Shown here piece after piece: positions 1 through 5,684 of a stretch of 6,254 nt of DNA. The notes under the pieces were generated by a model. That model was given only the letters and a program-made list of their open reading frames with translations. It ran no database searches and had not been told where the DNA came from. The position numbers were made by a program, and so were the translations under genes. The first letter of the stretch is position 1, and each line of letters opens with the position of its first letter. Where the stretch lies: assembly GCA_036511155.1 (NCBI GenBank), contig DATCCR010000199.1:1-6254 (forward strand), given 5' to 3'. The stretch is from Bog-756 sp036511155 (GTDB lineage Bacteria; Actinomycetota; Acidimicrobiia; Acidimicrobiales; RAAP-2).

Positions 1-1
1 C

Positions 2-337
2 GGCGGGCTGTTCGCCTTCGGCGACGCCGGCTTCTTCGGCTCGATGGGCGGCAAGCCGCTCAACCGGACCATCGTCGGGATCACCTCGACGCTGTCCGGC
101 CAGGGCTACTGGGAGGTCGCCTCCGACGGCGGGCTGTTCGCCTTCGGCGACGCCGGTTTCTACGGGTCGATGGGCGGCAAGCCCCTCAACGCCCCGATCG
201 TGGCCATCGCCGCCACCCCGGACGGACTCGGCTACTGGGAGGTCGCCTCCGACGGCGGCATCTTCGCCTTCGGTGACGCCACCTTTCTCGGCTCCATGGG
301 CGGCAAGCCGCTCAACAGCCCCATCGTCGCCCTGGGG
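2..337 (+). repeat. 126-bp in-frame tandem repeat, 2.7 copies
   Basis: Copies begin at 2, 128 and 254, exactly 126 bp (42 codons) apart; the third is cut short by the stop codon. The conserved blocks are nearly identical at the DNA level: the first 29 bases of copies 1 and 2 match exactly, and the block encoding GYWEVASDGG is the same wherever seen. The segments between GKPLN and GYWEV differ strongly (TIVGITSTLSGQ versus PIVAIAATPDGL). Such near-identity in only part of the unit suggests recent duplication or gene conversion combined with divergence of one face. More copies probably lie to the left of the window. Confidence 0.92.
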
Positions 338-340
338 TGA
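2..340 (+). CDS. C-terminal part of a tandem-repeat (GYWEVASDGG/FAFGDA) protein, 5' partial
   Basis: The frame is open from the left edge and ends at TGA 338-340, giving the last 112 residues of a longer protein. The visible part consists entirely of 42-residue repeats: two full units and a third that stops after 28 residues. Each unit runs GG(L/I)FAFGDA, a short aromatic stretch, GSMGGKPLN, a variable segment starting PIV or TIV, then GYWEVASD. Units of about 42 residues rich in Gly, aromatic and beta-branched residues suggest a beta-propeller or beta-solenoid fold. That fold is inferred. From family recall, such repeats are frequent in extracellular or surface proteins of Acidimicrobiia and related actinobacteria, often attached to an enzymatic or binding domain that would lie upstream here. 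No catalytic residues are visible and the function is unknown. The next gene converges on it, with only 16 bp between the stop codons. The coding call is firm. Confidence 0.88.
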   Translation, partial: GGLFAFGDAGFFGSMGGKPLNRTIVGITSTLSGQGYWEVASDGGLFAFGDAGFYGSMGGKPLNAPIVAIAATPDGLGYWEVASDGGIFAFGDATFLGSMGGKPLNSPIVALG

Positions 341-356
341 GCTCCGGCGTCGGCGC

Positions 357-989
357 TCACCGGGCCGGCGGCCCCCCGGGGTCCTGTCCGTCTCCTCCCG
401 GTGACGCACCCCGGTCGGGCGCCGCGCGCGTCCGCCACCGGTCGCGGATCCGGGTCCAGTTGACGAAGGGCAGGGCCGCGGCGCCGGCCAACAGGAGCAG
501 CTGGAGGGCGATCGACCACGGCGACCCGAGGGCGTTGCGTAGGACCCCGCCCAGCTGGCGTTCGGCCAGGGTGGCCGCCGCCACGTAGAACGAGTAGCTG
601 ACCAGCCGGCCCGCGAAGAAGGCCAGGGTGAGCGGGACCAGGGCCACATCCAGCAGGCCGGCGGCGACGAACAGCTGGGCGGATGGCAGGGGCGAGACGA
701 CGAAGACGGCGACGATGGCCCACGCCCGACCCTTCTTGGCGAACAGCAGGTCGTTGGCCGCCTCGAGGTTGGCCTGTCGCTTGTCGCTGAGCCGGCCGCG
801 GAAGTGACGGGTGCCGACGGCCAGCACGTAGCGGCCCGACATGGCGGCCACGGCGCCGACCAGCACGATGGCCACCGGCTCGAGGTGCCAGGTGAGCCGG
901 GCGAACACCAGCAGCGTCCACGTGGGCGGCCCGAATGCGGGGAGCAGGTTGACCCCGAAGACCATGGCGAACAGCAGCAGGTACTGCAT
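357..989 (-). CDS. Small multi-pass membrane protein, VTT/DedA-like
   Basis: This 210-residue protein is mostly hydrophobic. Likely membrane segments lie near residues 3-30 (possibly a re-entrant pair around the Pro-rich LPAFGPPTW), 38-58, 90-112, 114-140 and 158-177. A charged loop (about 61-88, with many Arg and Lys) separates the halves, and a hydrophilic Pro/Gly/Arg tail (about 178-210) ends it. The SPLPS motif at 99-103 followed by FVAAGLL, and F124-x-x-x-R128 in FFAGR, recall small VTT/SNARE-associated (DedA, YqaA-like) proteins, which are thought to act in lipid or undecaprenyl-phosphate movement across the membrane. This family call is by recall and moderate. The ATG at 987-989 was chosen because the hydrophobic N-terminus starts there; the open frame continues upstream but that part lacks similar character and would run into the preceding gene. 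Only a weak GGGG stretch precedes the start. The gene lies 71 bp after the beta-helix gene and may be co-transcribed with it. Confidence 0.78.
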   Translation of the reverse strand: MQYLLLFAMVFGVNLLPAFGPPTWTLLVFARLTWHLEPVAIVLVGAVAAMSGRYVLAVGTRHFRGRLSDKRQANLEAANDLLFAKKGRAWAIVAVFVVSPLPSAQLFVAAGLLDVALVPLTLAFFAGRLVSYSFYVAAATLAERQLGGVLRNALGSPWSIALQLLLLAGAAALPFVNWTRIRDRWRTRAAPDRGASPGGDGQDPGGPPAR

Positions 990-1060
990 CGCCCCAGGCT
1001 TGCACGTCGCCGTGGTGCGGCGGGTCGGGGGGCGCAGGTGGTCGCCCTGCCCGGGGACGC

Positions 1061-2788
1061 TCAGGCGGCGCGCTTGGCGGCGGGCACGCCCCCGGGGCAC
1101 CAGGCGTTGGTCGGGGTCCCGACGCACGGGTTGGGCATGGTCGGCAGATCGGCCGGCACCGGCTTCATGGTGACCGAGGTGGCCTGCGGGTAGCCCGAGG
1201 CGCAACCGGCGAGCACGCCCGCGTCACACTCGGCCTGGACCAGCAGGTTGATGTCGGTCTGGCTGCCCAGTAGGCCCGCCTTCGGCGCCTTCGGCCCGCA
1301 CGTCGACGGGTTGAGCGACGTGTCGGCATTGCCACTGGTGGCGTTGCCGAGGAGGGTGGTGAACGTCGGGTCCCACTCGGTGTTGCCCGAGAAGCAGTTC
1401 TGGTACTGCCCGCCGGCGATCGCCAGGTTGCCGTAGTCGGCGTTGGTCGGGTTGCCGAAGAAGCCGTTGCCCGAGAACTGGTTGTTCCGCAGGGCGTCAC
1501 CCTGGGCGTCGAACAGGCACTTGATGTCCGTCGGGATCGGCGGGGCCGAGGGGATGCCCCCGATGCCGGCGCATGTCAGCGGGCCCGAGGTCCCGGCAGA
1601 CGACGGGTAGGGGGCGAAGAGGATGCCCCAGGCACCGTTGCCGATGAATCTGTTGTTCTGGACGGTGTCGAAGCGGCCGCCCGAGATGGTCATCCCGGTG
1701 CCGGTCGGCCCGAGGCCGGCCGTGCCCTCCACCGGCACGTCGGCGTTGTTGTTGTACGCCAGGGTGTTGTGCTGAAAGACCCAGCACGAGTCGGTGCCGG
1801 TCAGCGGACTGACGGCGTAGTGCTGGCACTGCCCGTTCTGCGGCGGGGGAGGATCGCCCACCAGCTGGGTGTTGGTGTCCACGCCGTCCTTGTTGTTGTC
1901 GAACGTGGAGTACTGGATCACGAGCTGCCCGCCGGAGTTGGTGCCCGAGTAGCCGAGCGCGTTGTCCTCCATCCAGGCGTTCGACACCCAGGTGTTGCAG
2001 CTCCGGCGGCAGGCGCCGATGTAGAGGCCCGAGTCGGAGAAGTTGTTGGCGTACAGCTGGTCGAGCTTCCCGTTGGAGGCGTTGGAGGCGAAGATGCCGT
2101 AGAGCGCGCAGGCCGAGCAGGCATTGGCCACCGACGGGTTGCTGTTGGCGAAGTAGCTCGAGGTGGCGGTGAGGTAGCTGCCCTCGTAGCCCTGGACGCC
2201 GATCGGCCCGGAGCCGGGCTGGCCGTTCCACCAGACCTCGTTGCCGGCGTCGCCCGACCCAGCCAGGAAGTTGCAGACGGTCAGATTGTCGACGTGGACG
2301 TTGGCTGCCTTCCACACCAGGATGCCGTTGCGGCCGAGGCCACCGAGCGTGTTCTGGTCCGCCGGGGCCGGGCTGCACGGTACCGAGGCGCTGGACAGGG
2401 TGCCGTCCACGATGGTGCTGTTGCGGTCCATGCCGCGGATGGTCAGGTTGGGGGTGTTGATGTCCACGCCCCCGTACCAGCCGCTCGAGACGTCGGACGG
2501 CGACGGGGCGTTGGCGCCCATGTCGCCGGCCTCGTGGTAGTCACCCGGGGCGACCAGGACGGTGTCGCCCCTCTTGGCCGCGTCGACAGCAGCCTGGATG
2601 CTGGAGAAGGTGACGGAGGGCGGTGTGGTGATCCCCTTGTAGGAGCCCACGTAGAGCACCCGGGGTGGCGCCGGCGCCGCCGAGGCGGTGGGTGTGCCCA
2701 CCGTCACGAGCTGGCTGCCGAGCAGGGCCAGTGCTGCCCCTCCGACGGCGAGCAGCGACAACGTCACGGAACGACTGCGTCGGCCCAC
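1061..2788 (-). CDS. Secreted cysteine-rich right-handed parallel beta-helix protein
   Basis: The product has 575 residues. It starts with a classical Sec signal peptide: MGRRSRS (basic), a hydrophobic core at about 9-29, and an ASA-AP-type cleavage site near residue 38. Residues 62-86 (SIQAAVDAAKRGDTVLVAPGDY) are the typical first rung of pectate-lyase-like, right-handed beta-helix proteins. Asn- and Gly-rich rungs follow (for example LTIRGMDRNSTIVDG, YANNFSDSGLYIG, NNRFIGNGAWGIL, NNQFSGNGFFGN), running to about residue 490. A Pro- and Cys-containing tail of about 80 residues ends the protein. I count 16 cysteines, including CSAC at 224-227 and CRRSC at 260-264, which suggests disulfides outside the cell. 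No lyase or hydrolase active site is evident, so polysaccharide binding or cleavage is only a possibility. GTG 2786-2788 is preferred because the signal peptide begins there and an AAGGGGG Shine-Dalgarno sits 4 bases upstream. An ATG at 2876-2878 would put 30 low-complexity residues before the signal peptide. Confidence 0.9.
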   Translation of the reverse strand: MGRRSRSVTLSLLAVGGAALALLGSQLVTVGTPTASAAPAPPRVLYVGSYKGITTPPSVTFSSIQAAVDAAKRGDTVLVAPGDYHEAGDMGANAPSPSDVSSGWYGGVDINTPNLTIRGMDRNSTIVDGTLSSASVPCSPAPADQNTLGGLGRNGILVWKAANVHVDNLTVCNFLAGSGDAGNEVWWNGQPGSGPIGVQGYEGSYLTATSSYFANSNPSVANACSACALYGIFASNASNGKLDQLYANNFSDSGLYIGACRRSCNTWVSNAWMEDNALGYSGTNSGGQLVIQYSTFDNNKDGVDTNTQLVGDPPPPQNGQCQHYAVSPLTGTDSCWVFQHNTLAYNNNADVPVEGTAGLGPTGTGMTISGGRFDTVQNNRFIGNGAWGILFAPYPSSAGTSGPLTCAGIGGIPSAPPIPTDIKCLFDAQGDALRNNQFSGNGFFGNPTNADYGNLAIAGGQYQNCFSGNTEWDPTFTTLLGNATSGNADTSLNPSTCGPKAPKAGLLGSQTDINLLVQAECDAGVLAGCASGYPQATSVTMKPVPADLPTMPNPCVGTPTNAWCPGGVPAAKRAA

Positions 2789-2792
2789 GGTT

Positions 2793-2799
2793 CCCCCTT
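2793..2799 (-). promoter_or_regulatory. Ribosome binding site that decides the GTG start of the beta-helix gene
   Basis: On the minus strand AAGGGGG is followed by AACC and then GTG. The purine run is complementary to the anti-Shine-Dalgarno CCUCC core apart from one position, and the spacing is short but workable. No other start in the first part of this frame has a comparable site. Confidence 0.7.
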
Positions 2800-2876
2800 C
2801 GTCGTGGCCGCTCCCCCCATGGTTCGGCCAGCGCGCCGTGGCGGATCGAACGAACCCCCGCGTGCACGGCTGCGCC

Positions 2877-2905
2877 ACAGTAGGCCCACGGCCGTTCCTC
2901 TACAA
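2877..2905 (-). promoter_or_regulatory. Possible weak sigma-70-type promoter for the beta-helix gene
   Basis: On the minus strand TTGTAG (2905-2900) and TACTGT (2882-2877) are separated by exactly 17 bases. The -35 keeps only the TTG of the consensus. The -10 keeps the key T, A and final T of TANNNT. Transcription would begin near 2870 and give a leader of about 80 bases. The site lies in the 149-bp gap after the oxidoreductase gene, where a promoter would be expected. Both boxes are weak and could match by chance. Confidence 0.25.
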
Positions 2906-2937
2906 CTGCGTCGGGCGGGGGCTGGCCTGGGGATGGC

Positions 2938-4500
2938 TCACACCGTGGCGGCCCCGTCCAACACGTCGTAGCCGCAGTTGTAGCCCGGAATGAACGTGAT
3001 CCCCGGGCCGCCGTGGCAGCCGGCGCCGCACAGGTAGAGACCCTCGACCGGCACGGGGTTGTCCGGCCAACCGCGGGGGCCGGGACGGAACGGGCCCATG
3101 AACTCCGGCTGGAGGAGGCCGTGACAGAAGTCGCCACCCGTGCAGCCGAACATCCGCTCGTAGGTGTAGGCGGGGTAGTTGAACTGGCGCTCGACCAGAT
3201 CCGGGAAGTTGGGGGCCAACCGGGTCAGCTTGGCCATCATCCGGTTGGCCATCAGGTCGCGTAGTCGGGCCTGCTCGTCGTGGGTCGCGCCGATGGGCGC
3301 GTAGAAGCCGAAACTGCTGGCCACGTGCTTGCCCGGTGGTGCCAGGTCGGGATCTCGGAGCGACGGGATCGACAGGTTGAACGATGGCGAGTCCGGTACC
3401 GTCCCGCGCACGCAGCCCTCGAAATCGGCCTGCATCTGCTCGGGCGTGCCGAAGAACGTCACATTGTGGCTGAGCCGGCCCTCGTTCAGCTCCTCATAGG
3501 GGCTGGCCCACTCCGGAAGTCCGTTCAAGGCGAAGTGCATCTGGAAATAAAGGGCGCGATGGTCGATGGCGTCGACCCGGCTGAGGAAGTCGTCCGGCAG
3601 TTGGTCGCGTTCGAGGAGCTGGGTGAACGTGGCCGTCGGGTCGAGGTTCGACACCACCACCGGTGCGCTGACCGTCTCGCCGTCGGCGAGACGGACGCCG
3701 ACGACCCGGCCCGCTTCGGTGGCGATCCCGGCCACCTTGACGTGGCGCCGGAGCTCGCCCCCGTGCTGCTCGAGCAGCACGGCCAGGTGGTCCGACAGGG
3801 TGCCGATACCGCCTTTGACCTTGGACATGGTGCCCCCGGTCGGCGAAGCCAGGGCAAAGGCCAGGCAGAGCGCACTGCCCTCGGAATAGGGGCCGCGGTA
3901 GGTCGAGTTGACCGACAGGAAGGCCAGCATGCTGCGGACCTGGGCGTGCCGCTGGCGGTCAGGCAGGTGGTGGTCGATGACATCCATCACGCTTCCGAAC
4001 ATGGCGGTGCGGATGGCCTGGCGTTCCTTCTCGTTGGTGGCGCAGGCGAACATCTCGTCGAGCGACTTGGGCGGCGTGCGCACATCGAAGCGGCCGATGG
4101 CCCGGGCCGGGGCATCGGCCCAGGCGGCGATCTCGGCCATGCCGAGCACGGCGTCGAGGCCCATCCGGTCGTTCAGGTGCTCGAACAGCTTGTCGGGGTC
4201 GCTGTGGAGCAGCAGTGGGGGCTCCCCCGACGGACCGATGGCCGCCGACTGGACGTCCGGCTCGAAGATCGGGCACTGGGCGAACCCGAGGTCGTCGTAG
4301 ATCTCGCTCGGTACGGGGAACTGGATCGACCCGGCAAGCTCGAACCGGTAGCCACGGGCCAGCTCGGTGGTGGTGGCCATGCCCCCGATGAAGTGGTTCT
4401 TCTCCAGGCAGAGCACCCGCATGCCGCCCCGGGCCATGACGACGGCGGCCGTCAGTCCGTTGTGCCCAGCCCCGATGACGATGGCGTCGCAGTCCGGCAT
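2938..4500 (-). CDS. FAD-dependent oxidoreductase, CrtI/PYROXD2-like (phytoene desaturase superfamily)
   Basis: The 520-residue product is a full-length member by size. The N-terminus has the Rossmann dinucleotide fold IVIGAGHNG (G10, G12, G15), with E33 placed to bind the FAD ribose and a following GG at 39-40. A middle block, SKVKGGIGTLSDHLAVLLEQ (226-245), then VVVSNLDP (281-288), is typical of carotenoid/retinoid-type desaturases and isomerases. The C-terminal second FAD-contact motif is LYLCGAGCHGGPG (489-500 region) followed by ITFIPGYN. The likely reaction is FAD-linked oxidation or desaturation of a hydrophobic substrate, but the substrate cannot be read from the sequence and no carotenoid synthesis genes are nearby. 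ATG 4498-4500 is chosen because the Rossmann strand begins 5 residues later; a GTG at 4507-4509 would add three residues. There is no clear Shine-Dalgarno, which fits leaderless translation. The gene lies 55 bp downstream of the aldo/keto reductase gene, probably in the same unit. Confidence 0.92.
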   Translation of the reverse strand: MPDCDAIVIGAGHNGLTAAVVMARGGMRVLCLEKNHFIGGMATTTELARGYRFELAGSIQFPVPSEIYDDLGFAQCPIFEPDVQSAAIGPSGEPPLLLHSDPDKLFEHLNDRMGLDAVLGMAEIAAWADAPARAIGRFDVRTPPKSLDEMFACATNEKERQAIRTAMFGSVMDVIDHHLPDRQRHAQVRSMLAFLSVNSTYRGPYSEGSALCLAFALASPTGGTMSKVKGGIGTLSDHLAVLLEQHGGELRRHVKVAGIATEAGRVVGVRLADGETVSAPVVVSNLDPTATFTQLLERDQLPDDFLSRVDAIDHRALYFQMHFALNGLPEWASPYEELNEGRLSHNVTFFGTPEQMQADFEGCVRGTVPDSPSFNLSIPSLRDPDLAPPGKHVASSFGFYAPIGATHDEQARLRDLMANRMMAKLTRLAPNFPDLVERQFNYPAYTYERMFGCTGGDFCHGLLQPEFMGPFRPGPRGWPDNPVPVEGLYLCGAGCHGGPGITFIPGYNCGYDVLDGAATV

Positions 4501-4506
4501 GCGCGT

Positions 4507-4519
4507 CACCGTACCGGAG
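4507..4519 (-). promoter_or_regulatory. 13-bp element before the FAD oxidoreductase start; candidate leaderless -10 box or operator
   Basis: Minus-strand CTCCGGTACGGTG lies 6 bases before the ATG and matches 12 of 13 bases of the element before the aldo/keto reductase gene. It contains TACGGT (4513-4508), which fits the actinobacterial TANNNT -10 pattern and is 7 bases from the ATG, close to the spacing of a leaderless transcript. No convincing -35 is present. The element is an imperfect dyad, CTCCG-GTA-CGGTG. Confidence 0.4.
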
Positions 4520-4524
4520 TCCGT

Positions 4525-4537
4525 CGGGCGACGCCCG
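4525..4537. repeat. Short hairpin in the gap between the two redox genes
   Basis: CGGGC and GCCCG flank a three-base loop (GAC on the plus strand, GTC on the minus strand), a perfect 5-bp GC stem inside the 55-bp gap. No T-run follows on the minus strand, so it is not a standard intrinsic terminator. It could be a weak processing or attenuation hairpin, or simply a by-product of high GC content. Confidence 0.3.
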
Positions 4538-4555
4538 GGAGGTGAGGCGTGGCCG

Positions 4556-5542
4556 TCAGCCGTGTTGCCAGACGCGACTGGACAGGTTGCGGATGCCCGG
4601 CAGGGCGGCACGGTCGAGTCGAGCCAGCTGGTCCCCGTCGAGCTGCCAGCCCAGGGCCCCGGCGTTCTCCTCGGCCTGGTGGCGGTTCTTGGCGCCGGGG
4701 ATGGGTACCGCTCCCTTGGCGATGACCCAGTTGAGGGCGACCTGGCAGGGCAGCTTGCCGCCGTGCTCGTCGCCGATGCTCCGGAGCTCCGCCACAATGC
4801 CGTCGACCACCTCCATGGGGTGGTTCGAGAAGTTCCGCTTGCCCGGCGGCGGGTGGGCGGCCGTGTACTTGCCGGTCAGTCGGCCCTGCCCGATGGGCGA
4901 GTAGGCCAGGGGGACCACACCGAGGTCGGCGCAGGCGGCGAGGAGGCCGCTCGTCTCGGGTGCCGTGCGCAGGAGGGAGAACTCGATCTGGTTGGTGGCC
5001 AGCCGCATGCCGTGGGTCTCGAGTGCGCGGGCGATGGAGCGGGTCTCCTTGACCGAGTAGTTGGACACCCCGACTGCCTTGACCAGTCCCTCGTCGTGGG
5101 CGGCGGCCAGCGCGTCGGCCAGGACGGCGTGCGACCGGAGGCTGATGGGTCCGTGGATCTGGTAGAGGTCGACCGACGCAACGCCGAGCCGGGCGAGTGA
5201 GGCCCGGACCGCGGCGAGGAGCGCCTTGCGGACGTCCAGCTTCCAGGGAGAGGGCATGAACTTGGTGGCGACGATGACCTCGGACGCCCGGCCGGGGTCG
5301 TCGGCCAGCAACGACCCGATGATCCGTTCGCTCTCCCCGCCCCCGTAGACCTCGGCGGTGTCGAACAGGGTGACTCCGGCGTCGATCGAGGCGTCCCATG
5401 CAGCCCGGATCGAGTCGCGTGTGAGGTCGGTGTCGTAGCCGCCCATGCCCCAGGTGGACTCGTCGCCCCACGCCCAGGTGCCCACGCCGAGGCGGGGGAT
5501 CTGCACGTCGGACCCGGGCAGCGCGAGGAGGTCGGTGGACAT
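4556..5542 (-). CDS. Aldo/keto reductase family oxidoreductase
   Basis: The 328-residue product is a normal-length (beta/alpha)8-barrel aldo/keto reductase, using NADPH to reduce carbonyl groups. The N-terminal RLGVGTWAWG starts the barrel. The catalytic tetrad is complete: D61 and Y66 in FDTAEVYGGGESE, K94 in VATKF, and H130 in LYQIHGP. GVSNYS (158-163), NQIEFSL (184-190) and PLAYSPIGQGRLTGKY (211-226) are the expected barrel-strand motifs. IPGAKNRHQAEEN (281-293) is the loop that binds the 2'-phosphate of NADPH. It resembles the general-stress/YhdN-like or plant-type reductase subgroups, but the physiological substrate is unknown. The start at 5540-5542 places the barrel about 17 residues in; a GTG two codons upstream (5546-5548) is possible. 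There is no Shine-Dalgarno at normal distance: GGAAGG lies 22 bases away. The gene heads a likely two-gene unit with the FAD oxidoreductase and is divergent from the PAS gene. Confidence 0.95.
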   Translation of the reverse strand: MSTDLLALPGSDVQIPRLGVGTWAWGDESTWGMGGYDTDLTRDSIRAAWDASIDAGVTLFDTAEVYGGGESERIIGSLLADDPGRASEVIVATKFMPSPWKLDVRKALLAAVRASLARLGVASVDLYQIHGPISLRSHAVLADALAAAHDEGLVKAVGVSNYSVKETRSIARALETHGMRLATNQIEFSLLRTAPETSGLLAACADLGVVPLAYSPIGQGRLTGKYTAAHPPPGKRNFSNHPMEVVDGIVAELRSIGDEHGGKLPCQVALNWVIAKGAVPIPGAKNRHQAEENAGALGWQLDGDQLARLDRAALPGIRNLSSRVWQHG

Positions 5543-5543
5543 G

Positions 5544-5581
5544 GGCACACCGTACCGGTGCACGCCTTCCGCCGGTGTGCC
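5544..5581. repeat. 9-bp inverted repeat with 20-bp loop at the reductase start
   Basis: GGCACACCG at 5544-5552 and CGGTGTGCC at 5573-5581 are perfect inverted repeats. The inner arm lies next to the reductase start codon and overlaps the 13-bp dyad, so the two structures would compete. In a longer leader RNA the large stem would cover the bases just before the ATG and leave GGAAGG in the loop. As DNA it could be an operator for a dimeric regulator in this divergent region. Confidence 0.4.
5548..5560 (-). promoter_or_regulatory. 13-bp element before the aldo/keto reductase start; candidate leaderless -10 box or operator
   Basis: Minus-strand CACCGGTACGGTG ends 5 bases before the ATG and is a perfect dyad, CACCG-GTA-CGGTG. 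TACGGT (5554-5549) occupies positions -12 to -7 relative to the A of the ATG, exactly where a sigma-70-type -10 box sits if transcription starts at the A. No -35 hexamer is recognisable. The matching element before the downstream gene strengthens the case for a functional site. Confidence 0.45.
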
Positions 5582-5684
5582 GCAGGGACGGGTCAGGCAG
5601 GTGCGCCGGGCGCCCCTCGGGGGCTTTCGGCCCCAATGGTCCGGTCTCCTCAAGGCGCCGAGCAGGCACGCCGATGACACGGAC

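Noticed and set aside
990..1205. N-terminal extension of the membrane protein frame into the beta-helix gene
   Set aside because: The added residues are Arg/Pro-rich and overlap the 3' end of a well-supported gene. The hydrophobic protein starts cleanly at 989.
2840..2870. T-arm-like GGTTCGTTCGATCC on the minus strand, considered as part of a tRNA
   Set aside because: The flanking bases do not form a proper 5-bp T stem, and no acceptor, D or anticodon arms can be found around it.
1769..2971. 400-codon open frame on the plus strand, opposite the beta-helix gene
   Set aside because: The translation is low-complexity Val/Ala/Gly/Arg and lacks domain features, while the minus strand encodes a signal peptide and beta-helix rungs.
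2938..4500. Assignment of the flavoprotein as phytoene desaturase (crtI) in a carotenoid cluster
   Set aside because: Only superfamily motifs are visible and no phytoene synthase, cyclase or prenyltransferase gene lies nearby, so a specific symbol is not justified.
3280..4545. 421-codon open frame on the plus strand, opposite the FAD oxidoreductase
   Set aside because: It lies fully antisense to a gene with clear FAD motifs. Its product is Gly/Ala/Arg/His-rich with no recognisable domain, as expected for a mirror frame in very GC-rich DNA.
4501..4797. N-terminal extension of the FAD oxidoreductase frame
   Set aside because: The 99 extra residues are Ser/Pro/Arg-rich and overlap the end of the reductase gene. 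The Rossmann motif begins normally after the ATG at 4500.
5620..5634. GGGGC-TTTCG-GCCCC hairpin in the divergent region, considered as a terminator
   Set aside because: It is only a 5-bp stem with no T-run on either strand, and it lies between divergent starts where no transcript is expected to end.
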